From Saccoglossus kowalevskii (taxonomy: Eukaryota > Hemichordata > Enteropneusta > Harrimaniidae): 12,458 bases of DNA. This document shows, in pieces, positions 1-8,919 of this stretch. The position numbers and the translations under genes were made by a program. The first letter of the stretch is position 1. Each line of letters starts with the position of its first letter. The notes beneath the pieces are model-generated. The model was given only the letters and a program-made list of their open reading frames with translations. It had not been told where the DNA came from and ran no database searches. The stretch lies in contig NW_003117325.1 in assembly GCF_000003605.2 (NCBI RefSeq), positions 1-12,458 of the forward strand, in the 5' to 3' direction.

Positions 1-537
1 TCACAACTTTGCAATCACTTTGAACAATTTTCCACGGAGTGGTGACAGCGTAAATCCCACTACGTGCCGACAGCTCAGCAACCTGTTCTTGAAAATTAGA
101 AGGAATTTGAAAACTTTCCATTAATTAAAACAGTTACAAATATTACACGATTTTCCACTATAAATGATCGACATCACAGTAAGAAAGAATGCAGGAACGT
201 TGCCTTATATATTTTCGATATGCGTGATGAAACAAAAAAAATAAACTCAACAGCTCATTTACTCAATCAGTCTCCCTTGCAAGAACTAACCACGCCCGTT
301 TGTGCTTAACTTTAAAAAATTCGTCGATCACCTAATCACACAGCTGCATCGATTATTTGAAATTCAGCTGAATTGCCGGCTATTTCAGATTTTTTAATGT
401 TTCAAAAACGATATCGCTTTCACAGGTACCTCCTATATTTGACCTATGACCTCTACATACGATACTACGATAATTTAACACCAATTAACGAAACATTTAT
501 TCACATTTTCGAACTTTTAACTATTGGACTTGTTAAT
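1..537 (+). repeat. Unit U0, right part only
   Basis: The window opens at about unit position 403, inside the AACTTTG cluster, and runs to the end of a unit. The text GTGCTTAACTTTAAAAAATT near 301-322 is shared only with the tail of U2 (about 1976-1998), marking U0 and U2 as sisters. Near 456-460 the usual ACATACTTTGAGTAACACTACG has become ACATACGATACTACG, a net loss of 7 bp private to this copy. The DR1 site at 440-452 is intact. Confidence 0.93.
234..245 (+). repeat. Variable A-tract followed by AATAAA
   Basis: A run of A follows GATGAAAC or GATGGAACT in each unit. It is 8 long here and ranges from 6 (U1) to 9 (U5, U11, U13) elsewhere, consistent with replication slippage or homopolymer reading error. 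The run ends in TAAAC, giving an AATAAA hexamer in each unit. That could act as a polyadenylation signal if the satellite is transcribed on the plus strand, but nothing else in the sequence supports this. Confidence 0.6.
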
Positions 538-1193
538 ATGATATCACAGGTAACAAGCTTTAATTGAATTTCTCGACTTTACAACTGCGTGTTTCTATCT
601 GCCAACAACTTAGGTCATATATACAAATACATCTACCAACTTTTCAATAAATTTGCACAGCATTGCAATCACTTTGAATAACTTTGCCGGGAGTGTTAAC
701 AGCGTAAATCCCACTATGTGCCGACAGCTCATCAACTTGTTCTTGAAATCTAGAAGGAATTTGAAAACTTTGTAATAATTAAAACAGTTACAAAATTCTA
801 CGATTTTCCACTATAAATGATCGACATCACAGTAAAAGAATGCAGGAACGTTGCCTTATATATTTTCGATATGCGTGATGGAACTAAAAAATAAACTCAA
901 CAGCTCATTTACTCAGCAGTCTCCCATGCAAGACTAGCCACGCCCGTTTGTGCTTTATTTTAAAAATTGGTCGATCACCTGACCCACAAGCTTCATCGAT
1001 TATTTGAAATTCAAGCTGAATTGCCGGCTATTTCATGATTTTTTAATGTTTCAAAAACGATATCGCTTTCACGGGTACCTCCAATAATTGACCTATGACC
1101 TCTACATACTTTGAGTAACACTACGCGAATTTAACACCAATTAACGAAACATTTATTCACATTTTCGAACTTTTAACTATTGGACTTGTTAAT
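538..1193 (+). repeat. Unit U1, 656 bp, internal 287-bp deletion
   Basis: After 19 normal bases (538-556) the sequence jumps directly to GCTTTAATTGAATTTCTCG, which in full units lies about 290 bp further on. The class A/B diagnostic region and most of the 119-codon frame are therefore missing. The remainder is collinear with full units. Compared with its sister U3, bases about 795-1040 carry many isolated one-base insertions and deletions. The DR1 site at 1089-1101 is intact. Confidence 0.93.
555..560 (+). other. Deletion junction in U1 (same as 2237-2242 in U3)
   Basis: The left side GGTAACAA normally continues TCCCGAATG. Here it is fused to GCTTTAATTGAATTTC, which corresponds to GCTTTTATTGAATTTC in units such as U11. 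The join lies between 556 and 557 in U1 and between 2238 and 2239 in U3. The deleted stretch is 287 bp by comparison with the 943-bp unit. Confidence 0.88.
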
Positions 1194-2219
1194 ATGATAT
1201 CACAGGTAACAATCCCGAATGAAACTACCAACTATGCAATCGCTTTTTACAACTTTGTAAGCAGTTACTTGTCGATTTTTCCGTTGGCTGTTGTGATAAT
1301 CTGCTTATATATGAGACATTCTCGGAACATATACTTAATGTTTTCGAATTTTAACTGCGGGGTTTTCATGACAATGACTTAGGTTAAATATATAAGCAAC
1401 TCCGCCAACATTTCCTTCGCTTTTTCCAACTTTGCACGGTGTGTTCTATGATTTTACCCTCATCTCATGGGAACATCTATAGGCTGCTTTCAATCGGTTT
1501 TTATTAAAATTTCTCGACTTTACAACTGCGTGTTTCTATATGCCAACAACATAGGTCATACATACATATCCATCTACCAACTTTGCAATAACGTTGCACA
1601 ATTTTGCATCACTTTGAATAACTTTGCACGGAGTGGTAACAGCGTAAATCCCACTACGTGCCGACAGATCAGCAACTTGTTCTTGAAATTAGAAGGAATT
1701 TGAAAACTTTGTAATAATTAAAACAGTTACAATAATTCCACGATTCCAGCTCAGCAAGTTGTTCTTGAAATTTAGAAGGAATTTTAAAACTTTGTAATAA
1801 TTAAAACAGTTACAAAAATTCTACGATTTTCCACTATAAATGATCGACATCACAGTAAAAAGAATGCAGGAACGTTGCCTTATATATTTTCGATATGCGT
1901 GATGAAACAAAAAAAATAAACTCAACAGATCATTTACTCAATCAGTCTCCCTTGCAAGAACTAACCACGCCCGTTTGTGCTTAACTTTAAAAAATTGGTC
2001 GATCACCTAATCACACAGCTGCATCGATTATTTGAAATTCAGCTGAATTGCCGGCTATTTCAGATTTTTTAATGTTTCAAAAACGATATCGCTTTCACAG
2101 GTACCTCCTATAATTGACCTATGATCTCTACATACTTTGAGTAACACTACGATAATTTAACACCAATTAACGAAACATTTATTCACATTTTCGAACTTTT
2201 AACTATTGGACTTGTTAAT
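1194..2219 (+). repeat. Unit U2, 1026 bp, class B front, internal duplication
   Basis: The front is class B (CCGTTGGCTGTTGTG at about 1281), but the second block (TTCTATGATTTTACCCTCATC at about 1443) resembles class A, so the unit is a mosaic. The open frame starting at 1194 stops after 62 codons because ACTTAC has become ACTTAG. The extra length over a standard unit comes from an 82-bp tandem duplication at 1665-1828. The second half of the DR1 site (2115-2127) is mutated to TGATCT. Confidence 0.93.
1665..1828 (+). repeat. 82-bp tandem duplication inside U2
   Basis: Bases 1665-1746 start CAGATCAGCAACTTG. Bases 1747-1828 start CAGCTCAGCAAGTTG and repeat the same stretch through TAGAAGGAATTT, the TAATAATTAAAACAGTTAC block and the start of the ACGATT motif. 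The copies differ at several positions, so the duplication is not brand new or it joined two different units. No other unit in the window carries it. Confidence 0.9.
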
Positions 2220-2879
2220 ATGATATCACAGGTAACAAGCTTTAATTGAATTTCTCGACTTTACAACTGCGTGTTTCTATCTGCCGACAACTTAGGTCAT
2301 ATATACAAATACATCTACCAACTTTTCAAAAACTTTGCACAGCATTGCAATCACTTTGAATAACTTTGCCGGGAGTGTTAACAGCGTAAATCCCACTATG
2401 TGCCGACAGCTCATCAACTTGTTCTTGAAATCTAGAAGGAATTTGAACACTTTGTAATAATTAAAACAGTTACAAAAATTCTACGATTTTCCACTATAAA
2501 TGATCGACATCACAGTAAAAAGAATGCAGGAACGTTGCCTTATATATTTTCGATATGCGTGATGGAACTAAAAAAATAAACTCAACAGCTCATTTACTCA
2601 AGCAGTCTCCCATGCAAGAACTAGCCACGCCCGTTTGTGCTTTATTTTAAAAAATTGGTCGATCACCTAACCACACAGCTGCATCGATTATTTGAAATTC
2701 AGCTGAATTGCCGGCTATTTCAGATTTTTTAATGTTTCAAAAACGATATCGCTTTCACAGGTACCTCCTATTATTGACTTATGACCACTGCATACTTTGA
2801 GTAACACTGCGATAATTTAACACCAATTAACGAAACATTTATTCACATTTTCGAACTTTTAACTATTGGACTTGTTAAT
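2220..2879 (+). repeat. Unit U3, 660 bp, same deletion as U1
   Basis: The junction GGTAACAAGCTTTAATTG at 2231-2248 is identical to that of U1, so the deletion happened once and was copied. The pair U0/U1 and the pair U2/U3 thus form a dimer-like higher-order repeat with a 1682-bp period (538 to 2220). Its DR1 site (2775-2787) is damaged in both halves (TGACTT and TGACCA). Confidence 0.93.
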
Positions 2880-3262
2880 ATGATATCACAGGTAACAATT
2901 CCGAATGATACTACCAACTTTGCAATAGCTTTTTACAACTTTGTAAGCAGTTTCTTGTCGATTTTCTGGTAGGCTGTGGTGATAATCTGCTTATATATAA
3001 GACATTCTCGGAACATTTACTTAATGTTTTCGACACATTGGTCGATCACCTAACCTCACAGCTGCATCGATTATTTGAAATTCAGCCGAATTGCCGGCTA
3101 TTTCAGATTTTTTAATTTTTCAAAAACGATATCGCTTTCACAGGTACCTTCTATAATTGACCTATGACCTCTACATACTTTGAGTAACACTACGATAATT
3201 TAACACCAATTAACGAAACATTTATTCATATTTTCGAACTTTTAACTATTGGACTTGTTAAT
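2880..3262 (+). repeat. Unit U4, 383 bp, 560-bp deletion
   Basis: The front is class A-like (CTGGTAGGCTGTGGTG at about 2965). After TTAATGTTTTCGA (about 3021-3033) the sequence jumps to CACATTGGTCGATCACC, deleting everything from unit position about 155 to about 715. The AACTTTG cluster, GTGCCGACAG block, A-tract and CACGCCC block are all lost. The DR1 site at 3158-3170 is intact. This is the last rearranged unit before the regular zone. Confidence 0.93.
3031..3037 (+). other. Deletion junction in U4
   Basis: TTTTCGA, normally followed by AATTTAACTGCG, is fused to CACATTGGTCGATC, normally preceded by TTTAAA. The difference from a 943-bp unit is 560 bp. No long homology is visible at the join, so microhomology or end joining is more likely than unequal crossover between aligned units. 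Confidence 0.85.
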
Positions 3263-3622
3263 ATGATATCACAGGTAACAATCCCGAATGAAACTACCAA
3301 CTTTGCAATCGCTTTTTACAACTTTGTAAGCAGTTTCTTGTCGATTTTTCCGTTGGCTGTTGTGATAATCTGCTTATATATAAGACATTCTCGGAACATT
3401 TACTTAATGTTTTCTAAATTTAACTGCGGGGTTGACATGAAAATGACTTACGTTAAATATATAAACAACTCCGCCAACATTTGCTTCGTTTTTTCCAGCA
3501 TTGCACGGTGTTTTCAAACATTTTGCCCTCAGCTCATGGGAACATCTATAGACTGCTTTCAATCGGATTTTATTAAATTTCTCGACTTTACAACTGCGTG
3601 TTTCTATATGCCAAACACTTAG
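3263..3622 (+). other. 119-codon open frame in U5, probably not a gene
   Basis: It starts at the unit landmark ATG and ends at TAG after CCAAACACT. The predicted product begins MISQVTIPNETTN and has a hydrophobic stretch of about residues 14-41 followed by RHSR. By composition that could be one membrane segment with a basic cytoplasmic flank, and NET at residues 9-11 is a glycosylation-type sequon. The rest is rich in F, I, N and S, as expected of translated A+T-rich satellite. I recognise no protein family. Class A units carry an in-frame TAG at codon 31, so most copies are broken. Confidence 0.2.
3373..3384. repeat. 12-bp palindrome CTTATATATAAG
   Basis: This is a perfect self-complementary sequence with a TATATAAG core that resembles a TATA box. 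It is present in U4, U5, U7-U10 and U13, and altered in U2, U6, U11, U12 and U14 (for example CTTATATATGAG). It also falls inside the 119-codon frame, so it cannot easily be a promoter for that frame. Confidence 0.6.
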
Positions 3623-4022
3623 TTCATACATACAAATCCATCTACCAACTTTGCAATAACTTTGCACAATTTTGCAATCACTTTGAATAACTTTGCCGGG
3701 AGTGTTAACAGCGTAAATCTCACTACGTGCCGACAGCTCAGCAACTTGTTCTTGAAATCTAGAAGGAATTAGAAAACTTTGTATTAATTAAAACAGTTAC
3801 AAAATTTCTACGATTTTCCACTATAAATGATCTACATCACAGTAAGAAAAATGCAGGAACGTTGCCTTATATATTTTCGATATGCGTGATGAAACAAAAA
3901 AAAATAAACTCAACAGGTCATTTACTCAGGCAGTCTCCTATGCAAGAACTAACCACGCCCGTTTGTGCTTTACTGTAAACATTAGTCGATCACCTAACCA
4001 CACAGCTGCATCGATTATTTGA

Positions 4023-4036
4023 AATTCAGCTGAATT
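4023..4036. repeat. 14-bp perfect palindrome AATTCAGCTGAATT
   Basis: The sequence equals its own reverse complement over 14 bp. It is perfect in several copies (such as those in U0, U2, U3, U5, U9 and U12). It is broken at the centre to CAGCCG in others (U4, U6, U7, U8, U10, U11 and U13). It lies just before the invariant GCCGGC and upstream of the CGATATCG palindrome. A protein-binding role is possible but unsupported. Confidence 0.75.
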
Positions 4037-4204
4037 GCCGGCTATTTCAGATTTTTTAATGTTTCAAAAACGATATCGCTTTCACAGGCGCCTCCTATAA
4101 TTGACCTATGACCTCTACATACTTTGAGTAACACTACGATAATTTAACACCAATTAGCGAAACATTTATTCACATTTTCAAACTGTTACTATTGACTTGT
4201 TAAT

Positions 4205-5147
4205 ATGATATCACAGGTAACAATCCCGAATGAAACTACCAACTTTGCAATCGCTTTTTACAACTTTGTAAGCAGTTTCTTGTCGATTTGTTGGTAGGCT
4301 GTGGTGATAATCTGCTTAAATATAAGACATTCTCGGAACATTTACTTAATGTTTTCGAAATTTAACTGCGGGGTTGTCATGAAAATGACTTACGTTAAAT
4401 ATAACAGAAACTCCGCCAACATTTCCTTCGCTTTTTCCAACTTTGCACGGTGTGTTCTAACATTTTACCATCAGCTCATGGGAACATCTATAGACTGCTT
4501 TCAATCGGTTTTTATTAAATTTCTCGACTTTACAACTGCGTGTTTCTATATGCCAAAAACTTAGTTCATACATACAAATCCATCTACCAACTTTGCAATA
4601 ACTTTGCACAATTTTGCAATCACTTTGAATAACTTTGCCGGGAGTGTTAACAGCGTAAATGCCACTACGTGCCGACAGCTCAGCAACTTGTTCTTGAAAT
4701 CTAGAAGGAATTTGAAAACTGTCCATTAATTAAAACAGTTACAATAATTCCACGATTTCCCACTACAAATGATCGACATCACAGTAAGAAAGAATGCAGG
4801 AACGTTGCCTTATATATTTTCGATATGCGTGATGAAACAAAAAAATAAACTCAACAGCTCATTTACTCAAGCAGTCTCCCATGCAAGAACTAACCACGCC
4901 CGTTTGTACTTTACTTTAAACATTGGTCGATCACCTAACCACACAGCTGCATCGATTATTAGAAATTCAGCCGAATTGCCGGCTATTTCAGATTTTTTAA
5001 TGTTTCAAAAACGATATCGCTTTCACACGTACCTCCTATAATTGACCTATGACCTCTACATACTTTGATTAACACTACGATAATTTAACACCAATTAACG
5101 AAACATTTATTCACATTTTCGAACTTTTAACTATTGGACTTGTTAAT
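4205..5147 (+). repeat. Unit U6, 943 bp, class A
   Basis: This is a class A unit with an in-frame TAG where class B has TTG. It is almost identical to U7: I see only about eight to ten single-base differences over 943 bp, for example TTAAATATA against TTATATATA near 4315 and CACACGTACC against CACAGGTACC near 5024. That makes U6/U7 the youngest visible duplication. The DR1 sites at 4102-4114 (end of U5) and 5043-5055 (inside U6) are intact. Confidence 0.95.
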
Positions 5148-5183
5148 ATGATATCACAGGTAACAATCCCGAATGAAACTACC

Positions 5184-5211
5184 AACTTTGCAATCGCTTT
5201 TTACAACTTTG
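5184..5211 (+). repeat. Second, shorter AACTTTG block near the unit front
   Basis: AACTTTG at 5184, CGCTTTT at 5195 and AACTTTG at 5205 are again spaced 11 and 10 bp. The 28-bp block matches 5553-5580 later in the same unit with 5 mismatches. In U13 the equivalent pair (10834-10861 and 11203-11230) has only 3 mismatches. The blocks sit about 370 bp apart in direct orientation, which suggests part of the unit arose by internal duplication of a simpler ancestor. Confidence 0.7.
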
Positions 5212-5531
5212 TAAGCAGTTTCTTGTCGATTTTTTGGTAGGCTGTGGTGATAATCTGCTTATATATAAGACATTCTAGGAACATTTACTTAATGTTTTCG
5301 AAATTTAGCTGCGGGGTTGTCATGAAAATGACTTACGTTAAATATAACAGAAACTCCGCCAACATTTCCTTCGCTTTTTCCAACTTTGCACGGTGTGTTC
5401 TAACATTTTACCATCAGCTCATGGGAACATCTATAGACTGCTTTCAATCGGTTTTTATTAAATTTCTCGACTTTACAACTGCGTGTTTCTATATGCCAAA
5501 AACTTAGTTCGTACATACAAATCCATCTACC

Positions 5532-5580
5532 AACTTTGCAATAACTTTGCACAATTTTGCAATCACTTTGAATAACTTTG
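5532..5580 (+). repeat. Helically phased AACTTTG heptamer cluster
   Basis: Heptamers AACTTTG, AACTTTG, AATTTTG, CACTTTG and AACTTTG start at 5532, 5543, 5553, 5564 and 5574. The steps are 11, 10, 11 and 10 bp, a mean of 10.5. The cluster recurs in every unit that keeps this region, for example 11182-11230 in U13, with small variants such as AACTTTT or AACCTTT at the first position. T-runs repeated at the helical period are known to favour DNA curvature or rotational nucleosome positioning. That role here is inferred. Confidence 0.8.
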
Positions 5581-5985
5581 CCGGGAGTGTTAACAGCGTA
5601 AATGCCACTACGTGCCGACAGCTCAGCAACTTGTTCTTGAAATCTAGAAGGAATTTGAAAACTGTCCATTAATTAAAACAGTTACAATAATTCCACGATT
5701 TCCCACTACAAATGATCGACATCACAGTAAGAAAGAATGCAGGAACGTTGCCTTATATATTTTCGATATGCGTGATGAAACAAAAAAATAAACTCAACAG
5801 CTCATTTACTCAAGCAGTCTCCCATGCAAGAACTAACCACGCCCGTTTGTACTTTACTTTAAACATTGGTCGATCACCTAACCACACAGCTGCATCGATT
5901 ATTTGAAATTCAGCCGAATTGCCGGCTATTTCAGATTTTTTAATGTTTCAAAAACGATATCGCTTTCACAGGTACCTCCTATAAT

Positions 5986-5998
5986 TGACCTATGACCT
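5986..5998 (+). promoter_or_regulatory. DR1 nuclear-receptor-type element, one per unit
   Basis: TGACCT-A-TGACCT is on the plus strand, that is AGGTCA-T-AGGTCA on the minus strand: two perfect half sites with one spacer base. This matches the established DR1 consensus bound by RXR/USP, HNF4 and COUP-TF type receptors. Intact copies: 440-452, 1089-1101, 3158-3170, 4102-4114, 5043-5055, 5986-5998, 6928-6940, 7871-7883, 9761-9773, 10693-10705 and 11640-11652. Mutated copies: 2115-2127, 2775-2787 and 8815-8827. The sequence match is certain. Binding in vivo is inference, since concerted evolution alone would conserve a chance motif. Confidence 0.55.
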
Positions 5999-6090
5999 CT
6001 ACATACTTTGAGTAACACTACGATAATTTAACTCCAATTAACGAAACATTTATTCACATTTTCGAACTTTTAACTATTGGACTTGTTAAT

Positions 6091-6450
6091 ATGATATCAC
6101 AGGTAACAAACCCGAATGAAACTACCAACTTTGCAATCGCTTTTTACAACTTTGTAAGCAGTTTCTTGTCGATTTTTCCGTTGGCTGTTGTGATAATCTG
6201 CTTATATATAAGACATTCTCGGAACTTTTACTTAATGTTTTCGAAATTTAACTGCGGGGTTGTCATGAAAATGACTTACGTTAAATATATAAACAACTCC
6301 GCCAAAATTTCCTTCGTTTTTTCCAACATTGCACGGTGTTTTCAAACATTTTGCCCTCACCTCATGGCAACATCTATAGACTGCTTTCAATTGGCTTTTA
6401 TTAAATTTCTCTACTTTGCAACTGCGCGTTTCTATATGCCAACAACTTAG
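6091..6450 (+). other. 119-codon open frame in U8, probably not a gene
   Basis: This has the same frame and length as the U5 copy. Compared codon by codon with the U13 copy, I count 11 nucleotide differences: 8 change the amino acid and 3 are silent. That ratio is about what unconstrained sequence gives. There are no introns, codon-position bias or promoter evidence that I can see. The hydrophobic N-terminal stretch is retained. Confidence 0.2.
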
Positions 6451-7032
6451 GTCATACATACAAATACATCTACCAACTTTGCAATAACTTTGCACAATTT
6501 TGCAATCACTTTGAATAACTTTGCCGGGAGTGTTAACAGCGTAAATCCCACTACGTGCCGACAGCTCAGCAACTTGTTCTTGAAATCTAGAAGGAATTTG
6601 AAAACTTTGTATTAATTAAAACAGTTACAAAATTTCTACGATTTTCCACTATAAATGATCTACATCACAGTAAAAAGAATGCAGGAACGTTTCCTTATAT
6701 GTTTCCGATATTCGTGATGGAACTAAAAAAATAAACTCACAGCTCATTTACTCAAGCAGTCTCCCATGCAAGAACTAACCACGCCCGTTTGTACTTTACT
6801 TTAAACATTGGTCGATTACCTAACCACACAGCTGCATCGATTATTCGAAATTCAGCCGAATTGCCGGCTATTTCAGATTTTTTTATGTATCAAAAACGAT
6901 ATCGCTTTCACATGTACCTCCTATAACTGACCTATGACCTCTACATACTTTGAGTAACACTACGATAATTTAACACCAATTAACGAAACATTTATTCACA
7001 TTTTCGAACTTTTAACTATTTGACTTGTTAAT
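6091..7032 (+). repeat. Unit U8, 942 bp, class B
   Basis: The front and second block are both class B (TTTTGCCCTCACCTCATGGC near 6349). The 119-codon frame is open. The tail near 6690-6720 has several private changes in the otherwise conserved TATATATTTTCGATATGCG block. The DR1 site at 6928-6940 is intact. Confidence 0.95.
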
Positions 7033-7975
7033 ATGATATCACAGGTAACAATCCCGAATGAAACTACCAACTTTGCAATAGCTTTTTACAACTTTGTAAG
7101 CAGTTTCTTGTCGATTTTTTGGTAGGCTGTGGTGATAATCTGCTTATATATAAGACATTCTCGGAACATTTACTTAATGTTTTCGAAATTTAACTGCGGG
7201 GTTGTCATGAAAATGACTTACGTTAAATATATAAGCAACTCCGCCAACATTTCCATCGTTTTTTTCCAACTTTGCACGGTGTTTTCAAACATTTTGCCCT
7301 CACCTCATGGCAACATCTATAGACTGCTTTGAATTGGCTTTTATTGAATTTCTCGACTTTACAACTGCGCGTTTCTATATGCCAACAACTTAAGTCATAT
7401 ATACAAATACATCTACCAACTTTTCAATAACTTTGCACAACTCTGCAATCACTTTGAACAACTTTGCACGGAGTGGTAACAGCGTAAATCCCACTACGTG
7501 CCGACAGATCAGCAACTTGTTCTTGAAATTAGAAGGAATTTGAATACTGTCCATTAATTAAAACAGTTACAATAATTCCACGATTTCCCACTACAAATGA
7601 TCGACATCACAGTAAGAAAGAATGCAGGAACGTTGCCTTATATATTTTCGATATGCGTGATGAAACAAAAAAATAAACTCAACAGCTCATTTACTCAGGC
7701 AGTCTCCTATGCAAGAACTAACCACGCCCGTTTGTGCTTTACTTTAAACATTGGTCGATCACCTAACCTCACAGCTGCATCGATTATTTGAAATTCAGCT
7801 GAATTGCCGGCTATTTCAGATTTTTTAATGTTTCAAAAACGATACCGCTTTCACAGGTACCTCCTATAATTGACCTATGACCTCTATATACTTTGAGTAA
7901 CACTACGATAATTTAACACCAATTAACGAAACATTTATTCACATTTTCGAACTTTTAACTATTGGACTTGTTAAT
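7033..7975 (+). repeat. Unit U9, 943 bp, class A front and class B back
   Basis: The front carries TGGTAGGCTGTGGTG (class A, about 7120). The later block reads CAAACATTTTGCCCTCACC (class B), so the unit is a recombinant or converted copy. An extra T in the T-run near 7258-7265 shifts the frame, on top of the class A stop. The DR1 site at 7871-7883 is intact. Confidence 0.94.
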
Positions 7976-8371
7976 ATGATATCACAGGTAACAATCCCGA
8001 ATGAAACTATCAACTTTGCAATCGCTTTTTACAACTTTGTAAGCAGTTTCTTATCGATTTTTCCGTTGGCTGTTGTGATAATCTGCTTATATATAAGACA
8101 TTATCGGAACATTTACTTAATGTTTTCGAAATTTAACTGCGGGGTTGCCATGAAAATGACTTACATTAAATGTATAAGCAACTTCGCCAACATTTTCTTT
8201 GTTTTTTCCAACTTTGCACGGTGTTTTCAAACATTTTGCCCTCACCTCATGGCAACATCTATAGACTGCTTTCAAGTGGATTTATTGAATTTCTCGACTT
8301 TACAACTGCGCGTTTCTACATGCCAACAACTTAGGCCATATATACAAATACATCTACCAACTTTTCAATAA
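7976..8371 (+). other. 131-codon frame-shifted version in U10, probably not a gene
   Basis: It is identical in plan to the class B frame for the first ~100 residues. A one-base loss near 8275-8285 then moves it into another frame, giving a different C-terminus ending LPTFQ. Tolerance of the shift in an otherwise well-conserved unit argues against a selected protein. Confidence 0.15.
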
Positions 8372-8919
8372 CTTTGCACAACTTTGCAATCACTTTGAAC
8401 AACTTTGCACGGAGTGGTAACAGCGTAAATCCCACTACGTGCCGACAGATCAGCAACTTGTTCTTGAAATTAGAAGGAATTTGAAAACTGTCCGTTAATT
8501 AAAACAGTTACAACAATTCCACGATTTTCCACTATAAATGATCGACATCACAGTAAGAAAGAATGCAGGAACGTTGCCTTATATATTTTCGATATGCGTG
8601 ATGGAACAAAAAAAATAAACTCAACAGCTCATTTACTCAATCAGTCTCCCTTGCAAGAACTAACCACGCCTGTTTGTGCTTTACTTTAAAAACATTGGTC
8701 GATCACCTAACCACACAGCTGCATCGATTATTTGAAATTCAGCCGAATTGCCAGCTATTTCAGATTTTTTAATGTTTCAAAAACGATATCGCTTTCACAG
8801 GTACCTCCTATAATTGACCAATGACCTCTACATACTTTGATTAACACTACGATAATTTAACACCAATTAACGAAACATTTATTCACATTTTCGAACTTTT
8901 AACTATTGGAATTGTTAAT
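7976..8919 (+). repeat. Unit U10, 944 bp, class B
   Basis: The front and second block are class B. A one-base loss near 8275-8285 (TTCAAGTGGATTTATTG) shifts the frame and extends the open reading frame from 119 to 131 codons. The DR1 site at 8815-8827 has one mismatch (TGACCA in the first half). Confidence 0.95.

Larger units (their letters stand above)
3263..4204 (+). repeat. Unit U5, 942 bp, class B
   Basis: This is the first full-length unit of the regular zone. The front is class B and the 119-codon frame is open. The 12-bp palindrome CTTATATATAAG sits at 3373-3384 and the 14-bp palindrome AATTCAGCTGAATT at 4023-4036. A private change turns GGTACC into GGCGCC at about 4087-4092. TGATCTACATCAC near 3828 is shared with U8 rather than with the immediate neighbours. 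Confidence 0.95.
5148..6090 (+). repeat. Unit U7, 943 bp, class A, near-twin of U6
   Basis: This copy serves well as a reference unit. The AACTTTG-like heptamers lie at 5532, 5543, 5553, 5564 and 5574 and the DR1 site at 5986-5998. The class A stop TAG interrupts the frame that starts at 5148. The 14-bp palindrome is here the imperfect AATTCAGCCGAATT form, as in U6. Confidence 0.95.

Noticed and set aside
211-245. Hammerhead ribozyme core
   Set aside because: GTGATGAAAC resembles CUGAUGA...GAAA, but the required C of CUGAUGA is G and no paired stem II or cleavage triplet arrangement is visible. The minus-strand TTGATGAG near 735 also fails the core.
166-345. Hairpin between TGATCGAC and GTCGATCA
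   Set aside because: The 8-bp arms are inverted repeats but lie about 160 bp apart with no extended pairing, so a stable structure is unlikely.
538-560. Splice donor CAG/GTAAC at each landmark
   Set aside because: CACAGGTAAC resembles a donor site, but no exon context or conserved acceptor pairing is supported, and such motifs are common by chance.
980-1000. Pol III A/B boxes (tRNA or SINE origin)
   Set aside because: GGTCGATCACC and the GCACGGAGTGG motif resemble B and A boxes loosely, but neither fits the consensus and there is no cloverleaf.
4457-4726. Minus-strand 89-codon frames, identical in U6 and U7
   Set aside because: They overlap the plus-strand unit with no family resemblance. 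They match only because U6 and U7 are near-identical copies.
5300-5320. CENP-B box (TTCG....A..CGGG)
   Set aside because: TTCGAAATTTAGCTGCGGGG has the flanking TTCG and CGGG, but the gap between them is 11 bases instead of 7, so the consensus is not met.
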